Positions 1 to 6,349 of a stretch of DNA of 6,987 nucleotides are shown here, piece by piece (the stretch's first letter is position 1; every line of letters starts with the position of its first letter). The notes under the pieces are model-generated. The model saw only the letters and a list, made by a program, of their open reading frames with translations, made no database searches and was not told the DNA's origin. A program made the translations under genes and the position numbers. Source of the stretch: an uncultured Pseudorhodobacter sp. (GTDB lineage: Bacteria > Pseudomonadota > Alphaproteobacteria > Rhodobacterales > Rhodobacteraceae); assembly GCA_937910975.1 (NCBI GenBank), contig CALEMZ010000254.1:1-6987 (forward strand), read 5' to 3'.

Positions 1-1
1 G

Positions 2-640
2 CGCGCGGCGCTGGGGCGGGGGGATTTCTTCGTCTCCGACGCCAATGCGCAGGCTTTGGCAGCACTTGATGTCTGGCGCGACTGGCCGGGGGGCAAGATG
101 GTGCTGGTTGGCCCGACTGCTGCGGGAAAAACCCATCTCGCTCATGTCTGGGCCGAGATGACGGGCGCGACGATTGTGGCGGCGGCGACACTGGCGCACG
201 CTGATGTCGCGGCGCTTGGCATGCTACCTGCCCTCGTGGTGGAGGATTGCGAAACCCTTGCGCAAATTCCCGGCGCACAAGAGGCCCTGTTCCATCTGCA
301 TAATATGCTCGCCGCGAAAGCCGCGCCTTTACTGCTGACGGCCGCGTCTTTGCCCCGCGACTGGCGGCTGACCCTGCCCGATCTTACCAGCCGCGTGCAG
401 GCAGCTTCGGTTGCACGGTTGGAGCCGCCCGATGACGCGCTGCTGTCGGCTGTGCTGATCAAACTCTTCTCGGATCGCCAGATCGCGGTCACGCCTGCCT
501 TGATCGCCTACCTATTGCCCCGGATGGAGCGTAGTTTTGACGCCGCACGCGCGCTTGTGGTCACACTGGATGCCGAGGCGCTGGCGCGTGGCTGCGCCGT
601 TTCCCGCAGCTTGGCTGCAAGTCTGCTGGACAAAGACTGA
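2..640 (+). CDS. hdaA: DnaA-related AAA+ protein, probable HdaA (regulatory inactivation of DnaA), 5'-truncated
   Basis: The reading frame is open from base 2, so the gene starts before the window; 212 residues are visible. A TTG at 56 is in frame but is not the likely start, because upstream codons 20-46 encode a GDFFVSDAN stretch typical of the N-terminal part of HdaA. A Walker A motif, GPTAAGKT, lies at 110-133. A Walker-B-like VVED lies at 236-247, and a sensor-II-like RMERSF at 521-538. The protein is short, with the AAA+ core and no room for a DnaA domain IV DNA-binding region, as expected for Hda/HdaA. In this family the protein acts with the DNA polymerase sliding clamp to promote hydrolysis of DnaA-bound ATP and limit re-initiation. 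The N-terminal clamp-binding motif that would confirm this lies outside the window. The stop is 56 bases before ppk on the same strand. An alternative is a generic DnaA/Hda-like ATPase; the AAA+ assignment is firm, the exact role is inferred. Confidence 0.88.
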   Translation, partial: RAALGRGDFFVSDANAQALAALDVWRDWPGGKMVLVGPTAAGKTHLAHVWAEMTGATIVAAATLAHADVAALGMLPALVVEDCETLAQIPGAQEALFHLHNMLAAKAAPLLLTAASLPRDWRLTLPDLTSRVQAASVARLEPPDDALLSAVLIKLFSDRQIAVTPALIAYLLPRMERSFDAARALVVTLDAEALARGCAVSRSLAASLLDKD

Positions 641-696
641 ACGGCACGCGACAATCGCAATATGCGCTTCACATTTGCCCACTATAAGTTAATCCC
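641..696 (+). promoter_or_regulatory. AT-rich leader before ppk, possible promoter; no Shine-Dalgarno site
   Basis: This 56-base gap separates hdaA from ppk. Just before the ppk ATG it is AT-rich compared with its surroundings and contains TATAAG at 683-688, which resembles a -10 element. No -35 element is seen at normal spacing; the TTCACA at 668-673 is too close. There is no purine-rich Shine-Dalgarno sequence before the ATG at 697. If the -10-like element were used, transcription would start almost at the start codon, giving a leaderless or near-leaderless mRNA. This is a weak, motif-level reading. Confidence 0.25.
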
Positions 697-2883
697 ATGA
701 CACAGGCCGATTTTCTTAAGTCTAAGTTCACGGACCCGGTGAAGCTCTCCGCGGCTGAGATCACCGGCCCACACCGTTTTTTCAACCGCGAGCTAAGCTG
801 GCTGGCCTTCAACTGGCGGGTGCTGGATGAGGCATCAAACCACGCTGTGCCCTTGTTGGAGCGGCTGCGATTCCTGTCCATCTCAGCCACAAATCTGGAC
901 GAGTTTTATACTGTCCGCGTGGCAGGTCTGCGCGCGCTGAAACGCGGTGGCAAACCTGCGATATCCGAAGATGGGCTAACGCCGGGCGAACAGCTTGTCT
1001 TGATCAACGAAAATGCACGGCGTCTTTTGCAGGCCCAACAGGCAGTGTTCAACAAGCTGAAAAAGGAAATGGATTCCCAAGGCATCACCATCGTCAACCG
1101 CTCCAAACTGACGACGCGCGACCTCAAGCATCTTGAAAATCACTTCGTGAACAAGGTGTTCCCGGTTCTTTCGCCCTTGGCGATTGACCCGGCGCACCCC
1201 TTCCCGTTCATCCCCAACACCGGCTTTTGCCTCGCGTTGAAGCTGGAACGCGCCAGCGACCACCGCGCGCTGCAAGCCTTGTTGCCAATCCCCCAGCAAA
1301 TCGCACGCTTCGTAGCGCTGCCCGCAAAGCAGGGCGAAAACCGCTTCTTGCCGCTAGAGGAGTTGCTGCTTTTGCATCTGGGGATGCTGTTTCCCGGATA
1401 TGCAGATCGGGGCCATTGCGCCTTTCGCGTGCTGCGCGACTCTGATCTGGAGGTCGAGGACGAAGCCGAAGACCTTGTGCGTGAATTTGAAACCGCGCTG
1501 AAACGGCGGCGGCGGGGCGAAGTGATCCGCCTCAAGATCAGCGCCGGCGCGCCCGAAGATCTGCGTGCGCTGATCATGCAAGAATTGCATGTCACCGATG
1601 ATGATGTGGTGGAGGTGCGCGGGCTGCTTGGGGTTGCCGACCTCAAGGAACTGGTGCTCGATAGTCGCAAAGACCTGCAATGGCCCAAATTCACCCCCCG
1701 CGTGCCCGAACGCGTGCAAGACCATGAGGGCGACATGTTTGCGGCCATCCGGCAAAAGGATATGCTGCTGCATCACCCCTATGAAACCTTCGATATGGTG
1801 ATCCGCTTTCTGGAACAGGCCGCGCGCGACCCAAATGTCTTGGCCATCAAACAAACACTTTACCGCACCAGCCTCGATAGCCCCGTCGTCTCGGCGCTGT
1901 GCGAGGCGGCAGAGGCGGGCAAATCGGTGACGGCCTTGGTGGAGCTGAAGGCGCGATTTGATGAGGCCGCCAATATCCGCCAATCACGGCGGCTGGAGCG
2001 GGCCGGGGCGCATGTGGTCTATGGTTTTATCCACTACAAGACCCACGCAAAAATCAGCACCGTGGTGCGCCGCGAAGGTGAAAATCTGGTCACTTATACC
2101 CATTATGGCACCGGCAATTACCACCCGATCACCGCGCGGATATATACCGATCTGTCGTTCTTTACCTGCGACGGGCCGCTAGGGCGCGATGCGACCAAAG
2201 TTTTCAACTATCTGTCGGGCTATGTGCAACCCGAAGGCCTTGAAAACCTTGCCATTGCGCCGACCGGTCTGAAAACCCGGCTGCTGGAACTGATCGCCGC
2301 CGAGGCCGATCACGCCCGCGCGGGGCGCCCGGCTGAAATCTGGGGCAAGGTCAATTCCCTGGTCGAACCCGATATCATCGACGCGTTTTATGCGGCCTCC
2401 AAGGTTGGGGTGAAGATCAGCCTGGTGGTGCGCGGCATCTGCGCGCTGCGTCCCGGCATCAAGGAGCTTAGCGAGAATATCCGCGTGAAATCCGTGGTGG
2501 GTCGGTTTTTGGAACATTCGCGCATCGTCTGCTTTGGCAATGGCTATGGGCTGCCCTCGAAAAAGGCCCGCGTGTTCTTTTCCTCGGCCGATTGGATGGG
2601 GCGCAACCTGTCGCGCCGGGTGGAAACCTTGATTGAGGCACATAATCCCACCGTCAAGGCCCAGATCGTCAGCCAGATCATGGCGGCCAATATGGCGGAT
2701 GAGGCGCAAAGCTGGGTGCTTTCCCCCAATGGAGAGTATCACCGGAACCTGTTGGCCTCGGACGGGCAAATCTTTAGTTGCCATCGGTTTTTCATGGAAA
2801 ACCCCTCGCTTTCTGGCCGAGGCACAGCCGGGGCAAAGGATGTGCCCAAGCTTGCCCATAGCCGCGACGAAGCGTCCGGATAA
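697..2883 (+). CDS. ppk: Polyphosphate kinase (PPK1 family)
   Basis: This 728-residue protein is close to the usual PPK1 length (E. coli about 690). PPK1 reversibly transfers the ATP gamma-phosphate onto polyphosphate through a phosphohistidine intermediate, usually at or near the inner membrane. The N-terminal signature FFNRELSWLAFNWRVLDEA is at about residues 28-46, with Asn30 placed to contact nucleotide. The two C-terminal phospholipase-D-like domains are visible: KARFDEAAN near residues 418-426, YKTHAK with the probable phosphorylated His450, the GTGNYHP and TARIYTD block just after, and RFLEH with the second catalytic His607, followed by SSADWMGRNLSRRVE. All key residues are present, so the enzyme should be active. 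The ATG at 697 is preferred because MTQADF resembles the start of related Rhodobacterales proteins, although no Shine-Dalgarno site precedes it. ppx follows 72 bases downstream, the usual partner arrangement. The identification is very secure. Confidence 0.97.
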   Translation: MTQADFLKSKFTDPVKLSAAEITGPHRFFNRELSWLAFNWRVLDEASNHAVPLLERLRFLSISATNLDEFYTVRVAGLRALKRGGKPAISEDGLTPGEQLVLINENARRLLQAQQAVFNKLKKEMDSQGITIVNRSKLTTRDLKHLENHFVNKVFPVLSPLAIDPAHPFPFIPNTGFCLALKLERASDHRALQALLPIPQQIARFVALPAKQGENRFLPLEELLLLHLGMLFPGYADRGHCAFRVLRDSDLEVEDEAEDLVREFETALKRRRRGEVIRLKISAGAPEDLRALIMQELHVTDDDVVEVRGLLGVADLKELVLDSRKDLQWPKFTPRVPERVQDHEGDMFAAIRQKDMLLHHPYETFDMVIRFLEQAARDPNVLAIKQTLYRTSLDSPVVSALCEAAEAGKSVTALVELKARFDEAANIRQSRRLERAGAHVVYGFIHYKTHAKISTVVRREGENLVTYTHYGTGNYHPITARIYTDLSFFTCDGPLGRDATKVFNYLSGYVQPEGLENLAIAPTGLKTRLLELIAAEADHARAGRPAEIWGKVNSLVEPDIIDAFYAASKVGVKISLVVRGICALRPGIKELSENIRVKSVVGRFLEHSRIVCFGNGYGLPSKKARVFFSSADWMGRNLSRRVETLIEAHNPTVKAQIVSQIMAANMADEAQSWVLSPNGEYHRNLLASDGQIFSCHRFFMENPSLSGRGTAGAKDVPKLAHSRDEASG

Positions 2884-2884
2884 T

Positions 2885-2937
2885 CTGCCTGCAAATCGTT
2901 GACCTTGGCGCTGCAACGCGGCAAGGTTCGCAGGCAG
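2885..2937 (+). promoter_or_regulatory. Nested inverted repeat (RNA hairpin) in the ppk-ppx spacer
   Basis: An outer perfect 8-base arm CTGCCTGC at 2885-2892 pairs with GCAGGCAG at 2930-2937. Inside it ACCTTG at 2902-2907 pairs with CAAGGT at 2922-2927, and a three-pair GCG/CGC (2908-2910 with 2917-2919) can close a small loop. The structure begins one base after the ppk stop codon and ends six bases before the ppx ribosome-binding site. There is no downstream T-run, so it does not look like a simple intrinsic terminator. A role as mRNA processing or stability element, or a control on ppx expression, is inferred only from position and pairing. Confidence 0.5.
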
Positions 2938-2943
2938 CAACGC

Positions 2944-2948
2944 AGGAA
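2944..2948 (+). promoter_or_regulatory. Ribosome-binding site that selects the ppx start
   Basis: AGGAA lies 7 bases before the ATG at 2956 but only 1 base before the in-frame ATG at 2950. The spacing favours 2956 as the ppx start and argues against the upstream TTG at 2899. Confidence 0.6.
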
Positions 2949-2955
2949 TATGGCC

Positions 2956-4530
2956 ATGGCCGACAAGAACAAATCCAAAGCCAAAGCGCAGGTGGTGGAG
3001 GATGGCGGCCCCTTTGGCCGTTCTTTGCTTGATGATCCTTCCGTGCGCGCACTCAGCCGTGTTGGGGTGGTTGATGTCGGCTCCAACTCGGTGCGGATGG
3101 TGGTGTTTGACGGGGCGGCCCGCTCACCTGCGTATTTTTATAATGAAAAGCTGATGGCCGGTTTGGGAAAAGGCCTTGCCGAAACCGGGGTGCTGAACCC
3201 CGAAGGCAAGAAGCGCGCCTTGATCGCGCTCAAAAGATTTTCGGTTCTGGCTAAGGGTATGGGCATTTCGCCGCTCATCTGCGTGGCCACTGCTGCCGTG
3301 CGCGAAGCCCGCGACGGACAGGAATTCAGCGCCCGGGTGGAGGCGGAAACCGGGTTGAAACTGTGGATCATCGATGGCGAGGAAGAAGCGCGGCTTTCGG
3401 CGCAGGGTGTGCTTTTAGGCTGGCCCGAGGCCAAGGGGATTGTCTGCGATATCGGCGGCAACTCCATGGAATTGGCCCGTATTTCCGATGGCAAGGTGGG
3501 CAAGCGCGCCACCTCTCCGCTTGGCCCTTTCCGCTTACAACAGGTTGCGGGCGGGGTTGAAAAACGCCGCGCGCTGCTCGACCGGGTGCTGAAAAAGCTG
3601 AAAGCCAAGCTGGATGCCGACAATGACCGCATCTATCTGGTTGGCGGCTCTTGGCGGGTGATCGCACGACTGGATATGGAGCGGCGCAATTATCCGCTGA
3701 CGGTGCTGCATGAATACCGCATGACGCCGCAATCGGCGCTCGATACGCTGGATTGGATCGCCATGAATGACCCCGCCGTCCTACGCGCCCGGACCGGAAC
3801 CGGGGCGGAGCGTATGGCACTGATCCCCTTGGCCTGTGAAGTCCTGCGTGAGCTGATCCGCATCTTCAAGCCTCGGGAAATTGATGTTTCCTCCTACGGT
3901 ATCCGCGAAGGGCTGCTTTATGAGCAGATGCACGAAAGACTACGCGCGCGCGATCCGCTGATTGAGGCGGCCCGCGCAGCCGAGATCACCTCAGCCCGCC
4001 TGCCGGGTTTTGGCAAGAAGCTTTACAATTTCCTGCTACCGATCTTCAAATCAGCAACGCCAGAGGAAACCCGGCTTATCAAAGCCGCCTGCTTGCTGCA
4101 CGACACCACATGGCGCGCGCATCCCGATTACCGGGCCGAGGTTTGCTTTGACAATGCGACCCGCGCCAACCTTGGCGGGCTTGACCATCCGGGCCGGGTG
4201 TTTTTGGGACTGGCTCTGCTCCATCGCTACAAGAACAGCCGCGCGGGGTCGAGGATGGAACCACTGTTCCGGCTGCTAACCGAAGATCAGATACGCAAGG
4301 CCGAAGTGCTGGGAAAGGCCATGCGTTTTGGCGCGATGTTTTCGGCCATCGGTCCGGAAAGCGCGGGCAGCCTGCTCTGGAACGCGCGCAAGAAACAGTT
4401 GGTACTGACGTTGACTCCCTTGGGCCGTGACTTGTTCGGGGAAGTGTCTCAGGCGCGCTTCAATTCTCTTGCCGTTGCAATGCGCGCACTGCCGGTGGTG
4501 ATCGATGGGGGCGAAAATGCTGCGGCTTGA
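2956..4530 (+). CDS. ppx: Exopolyphosphatase / Ppx-GppA family phosphatase
   Basis: This 524-residue protein belongs to the Ppx/GppA branch of the ASKHA (actin/Hsp70-like) fold. Members release phosphate from the ends of polyphosphate and/or convert pppGpp to ppGpp. From the chosen start, the phosphate-1 motif DVGSNSVR is at residues 40-47, GEEEAR at 141-146 supplies the catalytic glutamate region, the phosphate-2 motif DIGGNSMEL is at 165-173, and VGGSWR is at 229-234. A C-terminal HD-type domain follows, with LLHD (His382, Asp383) and HPDYRAE just after, as in long Ppx proteins. The first 20 residues are lysine-rich and variable. Starts at TTG 2899 and ATG 2950 are possible, but the ribosome-binding site fits 2956 best. 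The phosphate-2 loop reads GGNS where GGGS, GGAS or GGSS is more usual, probably tolerated. Adjacency to ppk favours polyphosphate as substrate, but Ppx and GppA activities cannot be separated by sequence alone. The 3' end overlaps the next gene. Confidence 0.93.
   Translation: MADKNKSKAKAQVVEDGGPFGRSLLDDPSVRALSRVGVVDVGSNSVRMVVFDGAARSPAYFYNEKLMAGLGKGLAETGVLNPEGKKRALIALKRFSVLAKGMGISPLICVATAAVREARDGQEFSARVEAETGLKLWIIDGEEEARLSAQGVLLGWPEAKGIVCDIGGNSMELARISDGKVGKRATSPLGPFRLQQVAGGVEKRRALLDRVLKKLKAKLDADNDRIYLVGGSWRVIARLDMERRNYPLTVLHEYRMTPQSALDTLDWIAMNDPAVLRARTGTGAERMALIPLACEVLRELIRIFKPREIDVSSYGIREGLLYEQMHERLRARDPLIEAARAAEITSARLPGFGKKLYNFLLPIFKSATPEETRLIKAACLLHDTTWRAHPDYRAEVCFDNATRANLGGLDHPGRVFLGLALLHRYKNSRAGSRMEPLFRLLTEDQIRKAEVLGKAMRFGAMFSAIGPESAGSLLWNARKKQLVLTLTPLGRDLFGEVSQARFNSLAVAMRALPVVIDGGENAAA
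4507..4511 (+). promoter_or_regulatory. G-rich ribosome-binding site for the VOC gene, inside ppx
   Basis: GGGGG ends 5 bases before the ATG at 4517 and lies within the last codons of ppx. It supports 4517 over the in-frame ATG at 4505, which has a less well placed purine stretch. It also suggests translation coupled to ppx. Confidence 0.4.
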
Positions 4531-5131
4531 TCATCTGGCCGTTTCGGCCAGCAGCCTTGCGGAAGGTGTGGATGAGGTCGAACAGGCGCTTGGCGTGGCG
4601 CTGGCTGCGGGCGGAAAACATGCGCTGATGGCCACCCACAACCGGCTTTTAGGCCTTGGCGGCATTTATCTGGAAGTGATCGCTATCGACCCAGAGCCTC
4701 CCGCGCGCGCATATCCGCGCTGGTTTGATCTGGACCATTTTTCAGGCCGCCCGCGCCTGACCAACTGGATTGCCGCCTGCGATGATCTGGATGCGGCCTT
4801 GGCGCTTTTGCCGCAAGGCGTGGGCGTACCGTATGACCTCGCGCGCGGCGACTTACGCTGGCGCATGGCTGTGCCCGGGGATGGGTGCCTGCCCTTTGAT
4901 GGCGCGCATCCCGCACTTATCGAATGGCAAGGAGATGCCCATCCCGCCGCCCGCCTGCCAGAGATGTCGGTGCGGCTGGAACGGCTGGAAATTTCCACAC
5001 CGGATGCAGAGCCCCTTAACGCGGCGCTGGCGGGCCTGTTCGCAGATCCGCGCGTCCATATTGTGCCGGGGCCGCAAAAGGCAATGCGCGCCAGCTTCAC
5101 CACCCCGCATGGGCGGCGTGTGCTGGAATGA
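4517..5131 (+). CDS. VOC-superfamily glyoxalase-like protein (Glyoxalase_3 type)
   Basis: This 204-residue protein opens with LRLDHLAVSA, the hallmark first strand of glyoxalase/VOC-fold proteins. His6 is a probable metal ligand, and GGIYLEVIAID places Glu53 as a second likely ligand. Between them, GGKHALMATHNRLLGLG matches the glyoxalase-like family in which one long chain holds both halves of the fold. The C-terminal half (from about residue 140) has strand patterns such as LERLEIST and a final FTTPHGRRVLE. The family binds a divalent metal and includes isomerases, dioxygenases and resistance proteins; no substrate can be assigned here. Start 4517 is chosen over 4505 because homologous proteins begin near LRLDH and a G-rich site precedes it. 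The gene overlaps ppx by 14 bases and its stop overlaps the start of the acetyltransferase gene by 4 bases, so co-translation is likely. The fold is confident, the function unknown. Confidence 0.85.
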   Translation: MLRLDHLAVSASSLAEGVDEVEQALGVALAAGGKHALMATHNRLLGLGGIYLEVIAIDPEPPARAYPRWFDLDHFSGRPRLTNWIAACDDLDAALALLPQGVGVPYDLARGDLRWRMAVPGDGCLPFDGAHPALIEWQGDAHPAARLPEMSVRLERLEISTPDAEPLNAALAGLFADPRVHIVPGPQKAMRASFTTPHGRRVLE

Positions 5132-5619
5132 CGGTACGGCCCGCAACCCCTGATGATATTCCTGCCCTTTTGGATATCTGGAACCCGGTGATCCGCGACA
5201 CCGCCGTTACGTTTAACAGCGTCGAAAAAACGCCCGATGATCTGGTGCAGATGATTGCCGACAAGGCCCATGCGGGCCACGGTTTTTTGGTCGCCGAGCA
5301 TGGCGGCGCGGTCGCGGGCTTTGCCAGCTATGGCCAGTTTCGCGGCGGCATCGGCTACCGCCACACGATGGAACATACCATCATTCTGGGCCCGCAGACG
5401 CGCGGTCTTGGGCTTGGCCGCGCGCTGATGCACGGGATCGAGGACCACGCCCGCAATGGTGGCGCACATTCGATCTTTGCCGGGGTCAGCGCCGAAAACC
5501 CCGAGGGCCGCCGCTTTCATCTGGCCATGGGCTATACCGAAATCGCCACCTTGCCGCAGGTCGGATGGAAATTCGGCCGCTGGATGGACCTTTACCTGTT
5601 GCAAAAAATCCTGTCCTGA
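5128..5619 (+). CDS. GNAT acetyltransferase, phosphinothricin / L-amino acid N-acyltransferase-like
   Basis: This 163-residue protein is a typical single-domain GNAT enzyme that transfers an acetyl group from acetyl-CoA to an amine. It starts MTVRPATPDDIPALLDIWN. The acetyl-CoA pyrophosphate-binding motif A is QTRGLGLGRAL at residues 90-100. SAENPEGRRFHLAMGY at 121-136 matches the motif B region, and VGWKFGRWMDLYLLQK at 145-160 is the C-terminal signature of the phosphinothricin acetyltransferase/MnaT-like group. In that group the natural substrates are often methionine derivatives or other amino acids, so the name does not imply herbicide resistance. The start codon overlaps the VOC stop as ATGA, with little independent ribosome-binding sequence, so it is probably translated by re-initiation. 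The next gene is 31 bases away. The family call is secure and the substrate is unknown. Confidence 0.9.
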   Translation: MTVRPATPDDIPALLDIWNPVIRDTAVTFNSVEKTPDDLVQMIADKAHAGHGFLVAEHGGAVAGFASYGQFRGGIGYRHTMEHTIILGPQTRGLGLGRALMHGIEDHARNGGAHSIFAGVSAENPEGRRFHLAMGYTEIATLPQVGWKFGRWMDLYLLQKILS

Positions 5620-5634
5620 CAAAATTTCCCCTTC

Positions 5635-5638
5635 GGAG
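5635..5638 (+). promoter_or_regulatory. Ribosome-binding site before the TerB-J gene
   Basis: GGAG lies 12 bases before the ATG at 5651 and 6 bases before an in-frame TTG at 5645. The spacing alone would favour the TTG, which adds only two residues (Met-Pro). An ATG at 5640 is out of frame. Confidence 0.4.
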
Positions 5639-5650
5639 TATGCTTTGCCA

Positions 5651-6349
5651 ATGTCGATCTGGAGCCGCATCAATGACGCGCTGTCCGCCCTCGCCGCCGG
5701 CGAAGGGCTGTCTGCGATTTTTGACCGGCTGCGCGGCTCCAAAATGGCCTCGCCGGAACGGTCCGTGGGCTTTACCATCGCGGTCATCGCCCTAGGGGCC
5801 AAGATGGCGAAAGCTGACGGGCAGGTGACACGCAATGAGGTGTTGGCCTTTCGCAGCCTGTTCGCCATCGCGCCCGAGGAAGAGGCGAATGCAGCGCGGG
5901 TGTTCAACCTTGCGCGTCAGGATGTGGCGGGATTTGACGCCTATGCTCGCAAAATCGCCGACATGTTCTCCGATGAGGGCCGCGAAACCCTGATTGATTT
6001 GCTGGAAGGCCTCTTCACCATTGCCATGGCCGATGGCCAGTACCATCCCAATGAAGATGCCTTTCTAGAAGAAGTGTCACGGATTTTTGGGTTGGGGGAG
6101 CCGTGTTTTCGCAGCCTGCGCGCCCGTTTTGTTGAGGGTGCGCCGCGTGATCCCTATGACGTATTGGGCGTCCCCGCCGGTTCTGCACTGGATGCGGTGC
6201 GCGCCGCGTGGAAACAGGCCGTGCGCGACAGCCACCCCGACCGCCTGATCGCACGGGGCGTGCCACCCGAGGCGGTAGAACTGGCTGGCCGCCGGATGAT
6301 CGACATCAATGCAGCCTGGGAAGAGATCAATGGCAAACGTGCGGCCTAA
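5651..6349 (+). CDS. TerB-domain plus C-terminal J-domain protein (DjlA-like co-chaperone)
   Basis: This 232-residue protein has an N-terminal TerB-like helical region and a J-domain at its C-terminal end. The TerB part (about residues 38-150) has two copies of its acidic signature, KADGQVTRNE at 54-63 and ADGQYHPNE at 127-135, as expected for the pseudo-duplicated TerB fold that can bind metal. The J-domain begins DPYDVLGV at 167 and carries the essential HPD tripeptide at 195-197, so it should stimulate DnaK ATPase activity. This is the order found in DjlA, but the membrane-anchor helix at the start of E. coli DjlA is absent: the first 37 residues are amphipathic and not hydrophobic enough to span a membrane. 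It is therefore probably cytosolic. ATG 5651 is chosen because MSIW resembles related proteins; TTG 5645 is an alternative. A longer open frame reaching upstream to 5456 overlaps the acetyltransferase gene and is not credible. The 3' end overlaps the next gene by 20 bases. The client process is unknown. Confidence 0.88.
   Translation: MSIWSRINDALSALAAGEGLSAIFDRLRGSKMASPERSVGFTIAVIALGAKMAKADGQVTRNEVLAFRSLFAIAPEEEANAARVFNLARQDVAGFDAYARKIADMFSDEGRETLIDLLEGLFTIAMADGQYHPNEDAFLEEVSRIFGLGEPCFRSLRARFVEGAPRDPYDVLGVPAGSALDAVRAAWKQAVRDSHPDRLIARGVPPEAVELAGRRMIDINAAWEEINGKRAA

Noticed and set aside
2179..2940. Open frame of 253 codons on the - strand opposite the ppk 3' end
   Set aside because: It mirrors the strongly conserved C-terminal domain of ppk and shows no recognisable family motif.
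2899..2955. TTG start for ppx with 19 extra residues
   Set aside because: It would run through the inverted repeat, has no suitable ribosome-binding site, and encodes an Arg/Gln-rich stretch not expected in the family.
2952..2961. Ten-base perfect palindrome GGCCATGGCC around the ppx start
   Set aside because: It arises from Met-Ala codons repeated at the start in GC-rich sequence; nothing supports an operator.
5456..5650. Upstream extension of the TerB-J protein
   Set aside because: It lies in another frame of the acetyltransferase gene, and the translation is low-complexity Pro/Ser/Lys-rich without family similarity. A ribosome-binding site precedes the MSIW start.
5620..5650. Possible terminator or promoter between the acetyltransferase and TerB-J genes
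   Set aside because: There is no stem-loop or T-run and no convincing -35/-10 pair; only a ribosome-binding site is visible.
4666..5907. Long open frame of 413 codons on the - strand across the VOC, acetyltransferase and TerB-J genes
   Set aside because: Long antisense frames are common in GC-rich DNA. It crosses three well-supported + strand genes and its protein is Arg/Ala/Ser-rich with no recognisable domain.
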